Part shown: piece after piece, positions 1 through 8,127 of the stretch
Numbering within the stretch: position 1 is the first letter of the stretch
How the letters are laid out: every line of letters begins with the position of its first letter
Assembly (NCBI RefSeq): GCF_000426585.1
Contig: NZ_AUFQ01000016.1
Span: 1 to 64,000, forward strand
DNA: 64,000 bases
Direction: 5' to 3'
Origin: Segatella baroniae DSM 16972 = JCM 13447
GTDB lineage: Bacteria > Bacteroidota > Bacteroidia > Bacteroidales > Bacteroidaceae
Program-made: the position numbers and the translations under genes
The notes under the pieces: generated by a model
Seen by the model: the letters and a program-made list of their open reading frames with translations, nothing else
Told to the model about the DNA's origin: nothing
Database searches by the model: none

Positions 1-78
1 GAGACTAGGACGTCGATAGGGCGCAGGTGTATAGACGGCGACGTCACAGCCGAGCGCTACTAATTGCCCGAAACTTTC
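1..78 (+). rRNA. 23S ribosomal RNA, 3' end
   Basis: The gene enters from the left edge; only its last ~78 bases are here. The stretch ending GCGCTACTAATTGCCCGAAAC (about 55-74) is the conserved 3' terminus of Bacteroidales 23S rRNA, which pairs with the 5' end of the molecule. A 5S gene follows about 90 bases on in the same direction, as expected for an rRNA operon. The exact last base is uncertain by several nucleotides. Confidence 0.9.
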
Positions 79-167
79 CTTGCGCTCCATCCTTTTGGCT
101 GTCGTGCGGTGATGGTCTTTCGTTCTTCCTTCCGTCCTTGCCTGTGTCCCGATGTCAAACCATAAAA

Positions 168-279
<112 letters not shown>

Positions 280-288
280 TTTCAGAGC

Positions 289-328
289 CGAGCCCCGGTC
301 ACTTCACAGTGGCCGGGGCTCTTTGCGT
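289..328 (+). terminator. rRNA operon terminator
   Basis: GAGCCCCGGTCAC pairs with GTGGCCGGGGCTC across a 6-base loop, immediately after 5S, followed by a short T-rich run (CTTTGCGTTT). Long GC-rich stem, plus-strand orientation. Confidence 0.8.
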
Positions 329-377
329 TTGGGGGAAAGGAGGAGAAGGGGCGGCTCTGAACGGCTACAGGCGCCCG

Positions 378-421
378 AAAAAAGGGGAGCTGCGCGAATG
401 GTGGCGCAGCTCCCCTTTTTT
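378..421. terminator. bidirectional terminator
   Basis: AAAAAAGGGGAGCTGCGC (378-395) is perfectly complementary to 404-421, with an 8-base loop. Runs of A on the left and T on the right make it an intrinsic terminator on both strands: a second stop for the rRNA operon and the stop for the leftward small-peptide/BspA transcript. Confidence 0.9.
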
Positions 422-440
422 CTCATGACGTGGACAGCCT

Positions 441-602
441 TTACCAGGCGTCTTCACCATTGATGGTTTTGTCGTCGTCGAAGTATATATCCACATTTTG
501 GGTCTCGGTCTCCTTGAAATTGCCGCTCACGCTCCCGGAAAGAATCGCCTGCGGGCTTATCTGTATCACCGTCATCACCGGTTTCAAATAACTCTTCTTC
601 AT
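441..602 (-). CDS. small hypothetical protein, 53 aa, downstream of the BspA-like gene
   Basis: An open frame on the minus strand encodes 53 residues starting MKKSYLKPVMTVIQISPQ and ending GEDAW. An in-frame ATG two codons upstream (608) is an alternative start. The N-terminal pattern (basic start, Tyr, Pro, a hydrophobic stretch, then LSGSVSG) followed by an acidic tail (YFDDDKT) resembles a class of short Bacteroidales proteins of unknown function that I recall being frequent in Prevotella; this is memory, not a search. It lies only 6-12 bases after the stop of the BspA-like gene and before a strong terminator, so it is probably co-transcribed with it. No catalytic motif. Function unknown; a small secreted or modified peptide is one possibility. 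Confidence 0.6.
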   Translation of the reverse strand: MKKSYLKPVMTVIQISPQAILSGSVSGNFKETETQNVDIYFDDDKTINGEDAW

Positions 603-614
603 ACACATGTTCTT

Positions 615-3600
615 TTATTTGACATAAACTTTCTTGCCATTGACAATGTAGATACCGCTTGGCAGCCGGGTGCCTTCAAGCTTGTCGGCCACCTTGCGGC
701 CCTTAAGGTCGTAGACGCCCTTGCCGGACATGCCATCGACACGCGTGCGACCGATTCCTGTCAGATCATCGTCGGTGAAGCGTATCTTCAGGCTGGATTT
801 GGCGGCGGCCACGCTGGTAGGCACTTGCAGGTAAGCCTTCTTGGCTGCCAACTCACCCGTGCCCGAAGCCTTGTAGAAACCTGCAACACCATTGTTCTTT
901 CCGTAGAGGAAATTGGTGTAGCCCCCTTCGGTGGCAGGCACCACCTTGGCCGTGAGATTCGGCTTCAGCAGGTTGACGTAGTAAGAGGTTGCCGTTGCAT
1001 AAGGCACCTTGTAGGTGAGGCCCTCTGTTCCCACGAGGAACAATCCGGTGTTGGCCGGCACGACGTCCACCTTCGAGAGCTGCACCGTGCCATCCCGGTC
1101 GAAGCCGCTGGCAATATACGCTGTAAGCCCATAGACTTCGGAGAAGTCCAGGTCGCGGTCGCAGCTGAAGGAAGCCTGGCCGTTGGTCATGGTGATGAAC
1201 TCCTTGGAGGACTTCCAAGTGGCAACGACTGTCACATCGCCAGTGACCTCTTCGATGATGTATCTATAGTCGGCAATCTGCGATGTCACATCAACGTTGT
1301 TTACAAGGAGGCTGGCGAGTTCAGTATCGGAATCAGGCAGGATGGTCAGCATTACATAAGCGCCATATTCGGGGCTATAGTTGTCGGCGGTCACGCCACC
1401 ACCGGTGATGTTCACGGTGTAGTGCTTGATTTGCCACGTAGCCGTGACAGTGAGGTCCCCGGCGGGCATGGTCTCGGGCAGCTCGGGAGTCCAGCCGATG
1501 AAGTCATACCCCTCCCTCGTCGGGTCTTCGGGCGGCGTGACAGCCGTACCGTAGTCCTGTACGATGGGTGCCACATCGTCGTTGCAATCTTCGAAGTAGA
1601 TGGTGTAGGAATTGATCTTCCATGTGGCGGTGTAGGACTTGTTGCCGGTGCAGCCCTTGTCGATGGTGACATTCATCTGTGCTTCGCCCTCGCCATCGAG
1701 TAGCCAACCATTGAAGGTGTAGCCCTCGCGGGTGGGGTTCACGAGCGTGATGGCGTCGCTCTCGATGGTGTAGCTGGCGGGATTCTCCACGGCGGCGCCA
1801 CCTGCGAGGTCACAAGTGATCGTATATATAATAGGTGTCCACGTGGCGGTATAGCTGCGGTTGTCGGTGCTGCCCTTGGCAATGGTCACGCTCACAGTGG
1901 CTTCGCTGAGGTTGGTGCCAGTCCATCCGGCGAAGGTGTAGCCCTCGCGGGTGGGGTTCACGAGCGTGATGGCGTCGCTCTCGATGGTGTAGCTGGCGGG
2001 ATTCTCCGCGGCGGCGCCACCTGCGAGGTCGTAGGTCAGCGTGTAGCTGATGGGGCTGAAGGTGGCGGCGAGCGTCACGTACTCCTCGCCCTCGCTGTTG
2101 GCGCGGCTCTGGGCTGTGCCGAGGTCGGGCAGGGGCGAGACGGGGTTGCCGTTGTCGGTCAAGGCAGTCGGCTCGTAGCCCGTGTCGGCGGTGAGCGTGT
2201 AAGCCACGGGGGCGTCCTTCGCCTGGCGATACTGCGCCGAGCCGCCGGCGGCCGTGGCCTTTTCGTTGGCGATGGTGCCGTGGGCCGAGGCCGTCAGGGT
2301 GACGAGCGTGCTATGATGGTTCATCTTGGTGAACTTCTTCCATATATCCGCGGCTTGATAGGCTTCCTTGGTGCCGCCGGGAACCCACAGCGTGATGTCG
2401 CCGTAGTTGCCTTTGCATATATCCTCCGTCTGCTCGATGGGGGTGGTCCATGGTACGTATATGTCAGATACGTTGCCTGTTCCGGGCATTAGCTGGCCCA
2501 GAGACGTTACCTTCTCGCCCAATTCCACAACTTTTGCATAGGCGATGATGCTGTTGCTGAGGTTATCGATGCGCACGATGTTGCGGCCCACGTAGATATG
2601 GTCAAGCGTGTGCGCCGGTGTCATGTTCAGGACGCCGTATTTGTGGATGCCTGTCGCATAGGACAGTGCCGTGTCGCTGTCGGCAATAACCATCTTCTTC
2701 AGGTTTTCGTTACGCTGGAATACACATGTGCCGATCTTCTTCAACGAGGCCGGCAGGGTTATCTCCTTGAGAGCCTTGCAATCGTAGAAGGCGCCGTGGC
2801 CTATCTCCTCAAGACCTTCGGCAAGCGTTACGGTGGCCAGCGAGTAGCATTTCTCAAACGTCTCCTTCGGCAGCACCTTGAGGGTGGACGGCAGAGACAC
2901 GCTTGTCAGACCGGTTTCTCTGAATGCGGCGGCACCCACTATATTTACAATACCCTCGCCGACCACGAGTGTCTTGAGCGTACTTTTACCTTGGGCGAAA
3001 TTCTCCGGGATAGTGGTCATGCTGCCACCGAGGGTGAGCGATTCCACGTTGCCGAACATCGACGTGCCCTCTGTGAACGTAAGATTGCGGCCTATGTAGA
3101 AGGTCTTGCCGGGAATCGTTGAGTAGGCACTAATGGAAAGCGGCGTCTGGCTGTCGGAGATGTGAAATGTATCTATTGGGCAGTCCTGAAACGCCTGTCT
3201 GCCCACCGATGTAACTGACGCTGGCAAGGTGACGCTGGTAAGGGCACAATTATAGAACGCATCTTTACCCACAGTGGATAGCCCTTCGTGCAGCGTGACG
3301 CTTGCAAGCTTGGTACATCCTTCGAACATGCTCTCGGAGATTGTGGGGAGGCTTGCAGGAATGTCGATGGCTGTGAGCTCAGAACAGCCTTGGAAACACG
3401 CTTTGCCCACCTCCGTCAGATTGCTGCCGAGGGTCACACTGGTGAGCTGCGTGCAGCCCCAGAACATGTTCTCATTCAACTTGGTCACGTCGTCGCCCAC
3501 GACGAGCGTCTGCACGTCGCTGAATATCGACGTGCCTTCTGTGAACGTAAGATTGCGGCCTATGTAGAAGTACTTGCCGAGAATCTTTGAGTAGGCACTA

Positions 3601-4592
3601 ATGGTAAGTGCCTCATCGCAGTCGGAGATGTTGAACTCTTCTATAGGGCAGCCCTGAAACGCCTGTCTGCCCACCGACGTAACTGACGCTGGCAAGGTGA
3701 CGCTGGTAAGGGCACAATTATAGAACGCATCTTTACCCACAGTGGATAGCCCTCCCTTCAGCGTGACGCTTGCAAGTTTTTTACATCCTTCAAACATGCT
3801 CTCGGAGAGCGTGGCGAGGCTTTCGGGAATGTCGATGGCCGTGAGCTCAGAACAGCCGTAGAAACACGCTTTGCCCACCTCCATCAGATTGTTGTCGAGG
3901 GTCACGCTGGTGAGCTGTTTGCAGCCCCTGAACATGTTCTCATGCAGCTTGGTCACGTAGCCGCCCACGACGAGCGTCTGCACGGTAGGAAAGTCGGCAA
4001 CTGTCGACCCCTCTATGTCGCGGTCAAGGTTGACTTTGGTGGCGGGGCAATTTCCAAATACAGCATAGCTGGCATGGTTCAGCGTGATGGGCTCGTCCGT
4101 GCCGCTGAAGGTGATTTCGGCCAAGGCCGTACAATTGTAGAACGCGCCCCGACCGATGGATGTCACTGAGGACGGAATGGTGACGGCCGTGAGTTTTGCA
4201 TTGCTGTTTCCACCACTCTGCATACAAAGCAGATAATCGCTGATGGTCTCCAACCCATCGTTGAGGGTGATGGACGCGATGTTTTTACAGTTTTCGAAGC
4301 AGGAACCACCAGTGCTGCGCATGCTGGCAGGGAACACCACCGACGTGATGTTGGCATTGTCCTTGAAACCACTCTCTGCGATAGAGGTGACGCTGTAGCT
4401 CACTCCGTCGTTCTGCGCCGTGGCGGGGATGACGAGGTCGCCGCCGACTTGGTTGTTGGCCTGCTTCACCGATACGGTCTTTGCGTCGGCATCGGTGACG
4501 GTGTAGGTAAAGTCACCTGATGTGAACGTTGTCTGCGCCCAGGCTGTCGTGGCTGCAACGACAGACAACAAAAGGGAGAAGAATTTTTTCAT
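615..4592 (-). CDS. BspA-like leucine-rich repeat surface protein with InlB-type repeats
   Basis: A ~1,325-residue exported protein. The start at 4592 gives a clean signal peptide (MKKFFSLLLSVVAATTAWAQ); ATGs at 4598 and 4616 only add a short tail in front of it. About residues 70-690 are LRR_5 repeats of the BspA/Treponema type (xLTSVTLPxxVTxVGxxAFxxC). Around residues 780-1080 come three to four Listeria-Bacteroides (InlB_B) modules with the signature PTREGYTFAGW and the ending SYTATW. The C-terminus (GVYDLKGRKV ... LPSGIYIVNGKKVYVK) is the short Prevotella-type tail resembling type IX secretion sorting domains. Such proteins act at the cell surface in adhesion or co-aggregation; the exact ligand is unknown. 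The LRR region holds a recent internal duplication of 468 bp (156 codons). Confidence 0.9.
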   Translation of the reverse strand: MKKFFSLLLSVVAATTAWAQTTFTSGDFTYTVTDADAKTVSVKQANNQVGGDLVIPATAQNDGVSYSVTSIAESGFKDNANITSVVFPASMRSTGGSCFENCKNIASITLNDGLETISDYLLCMQSGGNSNAKLTAVTIPSSVTSIGRGAFYNCTALAEITFSGTDEPITLNHASYAVFGNCPATKVNLDRDIEGSTVADFPTVQTLVVGGYVTKLHENMFRGCKQLTSVTLDNNLMEVGKACFYGCSELTAIDIPESLATLSESMFEGCKKLASVTLKGGLSTVGKDAFYNCALTSVTLPASVTSVGRQAFQGCPIEEFNISDCDEALTISAYSKILGKYFYIGRNLTFTEGTSIFSDVQTLVVGDDVTKLNENMFWGCTQLTSVTLGSNLTEVGKACFQGCSELTAIDIPASLPTISESMFEGCTKLASVTLHEGLSTVGKDAFYNCALTSVTLPASVTSVGRQAFQDCPIDTFHISDSQTPLSISAYSTIPGKTFYIGRNLTFTEGTSMFGNVESLTLGGSMTTIPENFAQGKSTLKTLVVGEGIVNIVGAAAFRETGLTSVSLPSTLKVLPKETFEKCYSLATVTLAEGLEEIGHGAFYDCKALKEITLPASLKKIGTCVFQRNENLKKMVIADSDTALSYATGIHKYGVLNMTPAHTLDHIYVGRNIVRIDNLSNSIIAYAKVVELGEKVTSLGQLMPGTGNVSDIYVPWTTPIEQTEDICKGNYGDITLWVPGGTKEAYQAADIWKKFTKMNHHSTLVTLTASAHGTIANEKATAAGGSAQYRQAKDAPVAYTLTADTGYEPTALTDNGNPVSPLPDLGTAQSRANSEGEEYVTLAATFSPISYTLTYDLAGGAAAENPASYTIESDAITLVNPTREGYTFAGWTGTNLSEATVSVTIAKGSTDNRSYTATWTPIIYTITCDLAGGAAVENPASYTIESDAITLVNPTREGYTFNGWLLDGEGEAQMNVTIDKGCTGNKSYTATWKINSYTIYFEDCNDDVAPIVQDYGTAVTPPEDPTREGYDFIGWTPELPETMPAGDLTVTATWQIKHYTVNITGGGVTADNYSPEYGAYVMLTILPDSDTELASLLVNNVDVTSQIADYRYIIEEVTGDVTVVATWKSSKEFITMTNGQASFSCDRDLDFSEVYGLTAYIASGFDRDGTVQLSKVDVVPANTGLFLVGTEGLTYKVPYATATSYYVNLLKPNLTAKVVPATEGGYTNFLYGKNNGVAGFYKASGTGELAAKKAYLQVPTSVAAAKSSLKIRFTDDDLTGIGRTRVDGMSGKGVYDLKGRKVADKLEGTRLPSGIYIVNGKKVYVK

Positions 4593-4679
4593 AAGCATTG
4601 GTTTTATTAAAATCATTTAAAGTTGTTGGAACACATACCTTTTATGAGCGCACAAGTTACAGCCATTCGTCTGGATGCG

Positions 4680-4721
4680 TTTCCCATATTCACAAAAATG
4701 TTTCCCATATTCACAAAAACA
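4680..4721. repeat. tandem 21-bp direct repeat upstream of the BspA-like gene
   Basis: TTTCCCATATTCACAAAAA occurs twice, 21 bases apart, in the region upstream of the leftward surface-protein gene. It may be part of its regulatory region. No clear TAnnTTTG promoter box was found for this gene. Confidence 0.6.
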
Positions 4722-4764
4722 CGTTGCGGGCGTGCTTTTTCGGTTGTGTAATTTCAACTGTGTC

Positions 4765-5350
4765 GAGCGTGTAAAGTAAACTGTGTCAGGCGGTTCATGG
4801 GAGCATAGCCATGGTGCACTGCGCACTACCGCCTTGGCGGTTGGTTTTTTGTAGGGGAGGGTTGCGAGCGCAGCGCGCTACCCTGCCTAAGCTTTGTTGG
4901 TGGGAAGCTAGGCCGAAGGTCTTGGTCTTTTTATCCCAAATCGGTTTATTGGTATATGGTCATGGTGCACTGCGCACTACCGCCTTGGCGGTTGTTTTTT
5001 TGTAGGGTAGGGGTGCGAGCGCAGCGCGCTACCCTGCCTAAGCTTTGTTGGTGGGGAGCTAGGTCGAAGGTCTTGGTCTTTTTATCCCAAATCGGTTCAT
5101 TGGTATATGGTCATGGTACATTGCGCATAAAGAAATGCCTGTCGCAGACCGCGCAGGGAGTGAAGCCGGAGGCTTCATCGCTCAGTAACCCCTGGTCATC
5201 TCTGCGAAGCGGAGTGACCAGGGGATAAAAGACCAAGCGGACATCGACCCTGGAAGGGTCGCCCAAAGACAGCCGTGATGATGGTGGGCGACCCCTTCAG
5301 GGTCGACGGATGGGTGGCGGGCATACCTCCCCGGTCATCCTGCGGCATGG
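4765..5350. repeat. dispersed non-coding repeat element (family B), left arm duplicated
   Basis: This ~590-base block holds no credible gene. Two direct copies (about 4808-4955 and 4964-5112) of a ~150-base module begin ATGGTGCACTGCGCACTACC and end near CCGAAGGTCTTGGTCTTTTT. They are followed by palindromic modules: GAAGCCGGAGGCTTC; a hairpin whose arms are CCCCTGGTCA and TGACCAGGGG; and CGACCCTGGAAGGGTCG with the matching arm CGACCCCTTCAGGGTCG. The same sequence in the same order recurs at 48505-48920. The right edge runs into the 3' end of the AraC-type regulator gene. Confidence 0.85.
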
Positions 5351-6468
5351 TCTGCGTCCTTGCCGTAAAGACGGTAGTTGCGGTAGAACGTGGAGAGCGA
5401 GTTGTAGCCCGAAGCTGTGGCCACATCGGCCATGGCAATGCCGGGGATGTCCTTCATCAATTGCACGGCGTAGGCGATGCGGCGGCGGTTGACCAGTTCG
5501 GCGAACGACGTGCCCATCTGCTTGTTCACCACCTGATAGACGTATGTGCGGTTGGTGTATGCCATGGCAGCCACGTCGTCGATTTTCAGGTTGGGCTGTA
5601 GAAAGACCTTCTGTTCGCCAAACAGCGTGAGGATGCGCTGGTGGATGGCGTCTTCATCGGGTACGGGCGTGTCGTCGGACAGTTCGGCACGCATCTCGCT
5701 GCGCAGTTTCTCCAAGTCGACGATGGAATACGTGCGGTGCAACCCCACATAGCCGAACGCAAAGAGCAGGCTGGTGAAAAGCAGGGAGGGAATGGCCAAG
5801 GCCGCGGTGGAATCGACAAAGATGTGGCGGCCTATGACGTTGAACACCAACGAGAAGCAGGATATCACGACCACGAGCACCAAAACGTTGCGCACACTGC
5901 GCATGGTCATGTGCTCGGTGTCGGCGAAATACCGTTCGAGGGCCTTGTCGTATTCGCGTAGCCGACGCGTGGCTGTCACAAGCACATAGACCACGAGCAA
6001 GGCAAAGGCCACCTTGCATGCCGTATGGATGTAGGCCTGCCACAGTGCCGCCCCTCGAAGTCCATCCATGCTGTTCCGATAAAGGTATGTGTCGAAGAAG
6101 ACATGGGTCTCCGCTTGCGGCATAAAGGCGTACAGTATGCCGACGGCCAGCGCGGCCACCACAGCCGGAGCCAGCAGCCAGTAAATGCGGGGCGAGCGAT
6201 CGGCCACGGAGAGGCGGGTGACATAGATGAGATAGAGGGGGTAGACGGCAAGGTTGGCAAAGACATACAGCGTGTCGGTGAGGGGCAGCAACGCCTCGGC
6301 GCGCAGGAAAAAGACGTTGTGGCCCGCGTACAGCATGGTGCTCACGAGCATGAAGCGCAGGAACGACGGCAGTTCGCGCAATCGGCCACGGCGCAATTCC
6401 AGTGCGATGATGGCCGACATCACCAGACAGGTCAACATCGGCAGGTCGGCAAGCAGTCCTTTCAGCAT
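5335..6468 (-). CDS. membrane-anchored AraC-family transcriptional regulator
   Basis: 377 residues. The first ~250 carry about seven hydrophobic segments (for example LYVFANLAVYPLYLIYVTRL, VLVLVVVISCFSLVFNVIG). Residues ~275-372 form an AraC-type DNA-binding domain: a first helix-turn-helix around LKIDDVAAMAYTNRTYVYQV and a second around IAMADVATASGYNSLSTFYR. This architecture is a Bacteroidetes class of one-component regulators that presumably sense through the membrane part; ligand and targets are unknown. It lies 14 bases after a small ORF (6483-6656) and probably shares its promoter. The last codons (DHAAG and the stop) fall within sequence shared with the family B repeat copy at about 48908-48922, so the repeat may supply the present stop codon. 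Confidence 0.85.
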   Translation of the reverse strand: MLKGLLADLPMLTCLVMSAIIALELRRGRLRELPSFLRFMLVSTMLYAGHNVFFLRAEALLPLTDTLYVFANLAVYPLYLIYVTRLSVADRSPRIYWLLAPAVVAALAVGILYAFMPQAETHVFFDTYLYRNSMDGLRGAALWQAYIHTACKVAFALLVVYVLVTATRRLREYDKALERYFADTEHMTMRSVRNVLVLVVVISCFSLVFNVIGRHIFVDSTAALAIPSLLFTSLLFAFGYVGLHRTYSIVDLEKLRSEMRAELSDDTPVPDEDAIHQRILTLFGEQKVFLQPNLKIDDVAAMAYTNRTYVYQVVNKQMGTSFAELVNRRRIAYAVQLMKDIPGIAMADVATASGYNSLSTFYRNYRLYGKDADHAAG

Positions 6469-6482
6469 TTCAATCGCGCGGA

Positions 6483-6656
6483 TTAGGGTCGGCTAATAGA
6501 GTTCAAACCATTGACGATTCGTGAACCCGAATAAAGTGTATCAGTCAATGCCGGCACCATATCCCCGACTGCAAGATAAAGCTTTTCCCGTTCGGCAGCC
6601 GATGCGGTGTGCGCCTTCCGGCCCTCGAAAAGCTGTATGGTAAAGTTTATGTTCAT
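6483..6656 (-). CDS. small hypothetical protein, 57 aa, upstream of the AraC regulator
   Basis: The frame starts MNINFTIQLFEGRKAHTAS and ends NGLNSISRP. An ATG 30 bases upstream (6686) is possible but would overlap the promoter box. A TACCTTTG box ends 27 bases before the chosen start, and the stop lies 14 bases before the AraC-type gene, so the two would form one transcript. Codon use and residue mix look protein-like (TASAAEREKLYLAVGDMV resembles an amphipathic helix), but no known family is recognised. It could be a leader ORF or a small partner of the regulator. Confidence 0.5.
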   Translation of the reverse strand: MNINFTIQLFEGRKAHTASAAEREKLYLAVGDMVPALTDTLYSGSRIVNGLNSISRP

Positions 6657-6683
6657 GTTTTCTCTGCTGTTTGAAATCAAATG

Positions 6684-6717
6684 CAAAGGTAGTCATTTTC
6701 CGGAATAATCCCATCAA
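6684..6717 (-). promoter_or_regulatory. promoter for small ORF and AraC regulator
   Basis: Minus-strand TACCTTTG (6684-6691) matches the Bacteroidales -7 consensus TAnnTTTG, with a TTG 23 bases upstream (6715-6717). The predicted start of transcription is about 20 bases before the 57-aa ORF. Confidence 0.6.
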
Positions 6718-6749
6718 CGACCTTGTTAAACCCCATCGGGCGTTGAAAA

Positions 6750-7392
6750 ACCGGGCATGGCGGCTAGGCCGAAGGCCTTGGCCTTTTTGTAGGCCAGGGT
6801 TGTGAGCGCAGCGAGCTACCCTGACTGGCCGGTGGTGGAGAGAAGCTAGGCCGAAGGTCTTGGCCTTTTTACGTTTCCATCTGAAGCTCGGGGCCAACCG
6901 CCATGCGGTTGTTGGCACAGTACATTATGACGATGTGGCAATGAGTGGTTGGGGAATGGGAAATGGGTGCCTCCCCTGACCCCTCCCAAGGAGGGGAATA
7001 CCCCCGGTGACGGCGGGGCAGTGGGGGTGGTAATAGACGGTGATGGATGGGCTTCGGCTTTTCCTCTTCTCATCGACGCCCTTTGGGCTTCTGAAAAGGC
7101 AGCTTCGGGCTTCTGAAAAGGCAGCTTTGGGCTTCTGAAAGGGCAGCTTCGGACTTCTGAAAAGGCAGCTTTGGACTTCTGAAAGAGCTGCTTTGAGCTT
7201 CTGAAAAGGCTGCTTTTGCAAGTCGAACACCTCATCCTTCAGGCCCTACAACAATCATCACAAACGTAAAAAGACCAAGACCTTCGGCCTAGTTACCGAC
7301 CACCGGCTTAGACAGGGTAGCTCGCTGTGCTTGCAACCCTGTCCTACAAAAGAACCAACCGCCATGCGGTAGTTGGGGCAATACATTATAAG
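6750..7392. repeat. family B repeat as an inverted pair around a 22-bp array
   Basis: No gene is supported here. The left arm (about 6755-6940) and right arm (about 7266-7392, inverted) share the family B module: TAGGCCGAAGGTCTTGG, a GAGCGCAGCGAGCTACCCTG-type stretch, the CCAACCGCCATGCGG palindrome and CAGTACATTAT/CAATACATTAT. Between them are a GC-rich hairpin (CCCCTCC/GGAGGGG, 6980-6996) and the 22-bp array at 7072-7216. The arms are clearly diverged from each other. Confidence 0.75.
7072..7216. repeat. 22-bp-period array 1 (AAAGGGCAGCTTT-type units)
   Basis: Six 13-base units begin at 7094, 7116, 7138, 7160, 7182 and 7204, exactly 22 bases apart (AAAAGGCAGCTTC, AAAGGGCAGCTTC, AAAGAGCTGCTTT and so on). 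The 9-base spacers here are nearly constant (GGGCTTCTG, GGACTTCTG, GAGCTTCTG). A degenerate unit in the opposite orientation (ATCGACGCCCTTT) stands one period before at 7072. A 22-base period does not preserve reading frame, so the open frames across it are not credible genes. Confidence 0.9.
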
Positions 7393-7542
7393 GATTTGTC
7401 AATAACGCGGATGGGATTGACGAAAGCTACACCGTGACGGTTTGGCGATGACTGATGGGGGCATGAAACCGCCTCCACCGAAGAATAAGGACAACCGATT
7501 TCCCCGCGTGCGCATGGTCGGGGGACTTGGGGCAACGCATCT

Positions 7543-7962
7543 CTATTTCTTGTGGAGGACAAGCGTCTTGGGAATCTTCACCCATTTGCGGTCCACAACA
7601 ATCTTGATGGTGCTGCCTTCCCCCTGTTTTAGTATGTAGTTTCCATTCTTGTCCTTGTAAAGAGTGGCGGACAAGTCTTCGCTGCCATAGTCGTTGATGA
7701 TGTCGACGCGGGCCGTGGAGTCGTTGAGCAGCTTGATGTCGGTTATCAACCATTTGCGCATGTCTCTCTTCGCGCCGAAGTAGCCCGGCAGTTGGCCGAA
7801 GATCTCTTGGTTTGGCACAAGGATGTTCTTTTGATAGAAGTCTATGTCGAGATAGACTTGGTATTCGTCATTATACAAATGCCCTTTGAACACTTGTCGT
7901 CCCTGGGCGTTCAGCGCCGTTGCGAAGGCCAAACCCATGATGGCTGTCATCATTCGTTTCAT
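7543..7962 (-). CDS. small secreted hypothetical protein
   Basis: 139 residues with a cleavable signal peptide (MKRMMTAIMGLAFATALNAQG). The mature part contains VFKGHLYNDEYQVYLDIDFY, DYGSEDLSATLYKDKNG and a C-terminal RKWVKIPKTLVLHKK. It looks like a small periplasmic or outer-surface beta-rich protein. I do not recognise the family. It is a single-gene transcript with a weak TATCTTTG promoter box upstream, divergent from the glycogen synthase gene. Confidence 0.8.
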   Translation of the reverse strand: MKRMMTAIMGLAFATALNAQGRQVFKGHLYNDEYQVYLDIDFYQKNILVPNQEIFGQLPGYFGAKRDMRKWLITDIKLLNDSTARVDIINDYGSEDLSATLYKDKNGNYILKQGEGSTIKIVVDRKWVKIPKTLVLHKK

Positions 7963-8017
7963 CAGATTCCGATTCAGTTTATAGCCGGTGATATTCCCTT
8001 GTCAATCAAGGATGTTG

Positions 8018-8025
8018 CAAAGATA
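8018..8025 (-). promoter_or_regulatory. putative -7 box for the small secreted protein
   Basis: TATCTTTG on the minus strand, 55 bases before the start at 7962; no good -33 element at the usual distance. Confidence 0.45.
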
Positions 8026-8077
8026 ATTCTTTTAGGTCAAGAATGCGGACGAATTATTAAAATATTGTCTTCACAAG

Positions 8078-8108
8078 TTGGTTTTTCATGTAAATTATAG
8101 TATCTTTG
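8078..8108 (+). promoter_or_regulatory. promoter of the glycogen synthase/phosphorylase operon
   Basis: TTG (8078-8080), 20 bases, then TATCTTTG (8101-8108): a full Bacteroidales promoter, giving a leader of about 15 bases before the ATG at 8128. Confidence 0.75.
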
Positions 8109-8127
8109 CGCCGCTTATATTAGTTGT

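Noticed and set aside
7072..7216. CRISPR array
   Set aside because: Units are 13 bases and spacers 9, far below CRISPR sizes; spacers in this array are almost identical and no cas genes are present.
6846..7235. Open frames reading through 22-bp array 1 (KAAFSE/SCLFRSP-type repeats)
   Set aside because: The 22-base period cycles through all three frames, giving a 22-residue pseudo-repeat; no start signal or conserved domain, so it is repeat DNA, not a gene.
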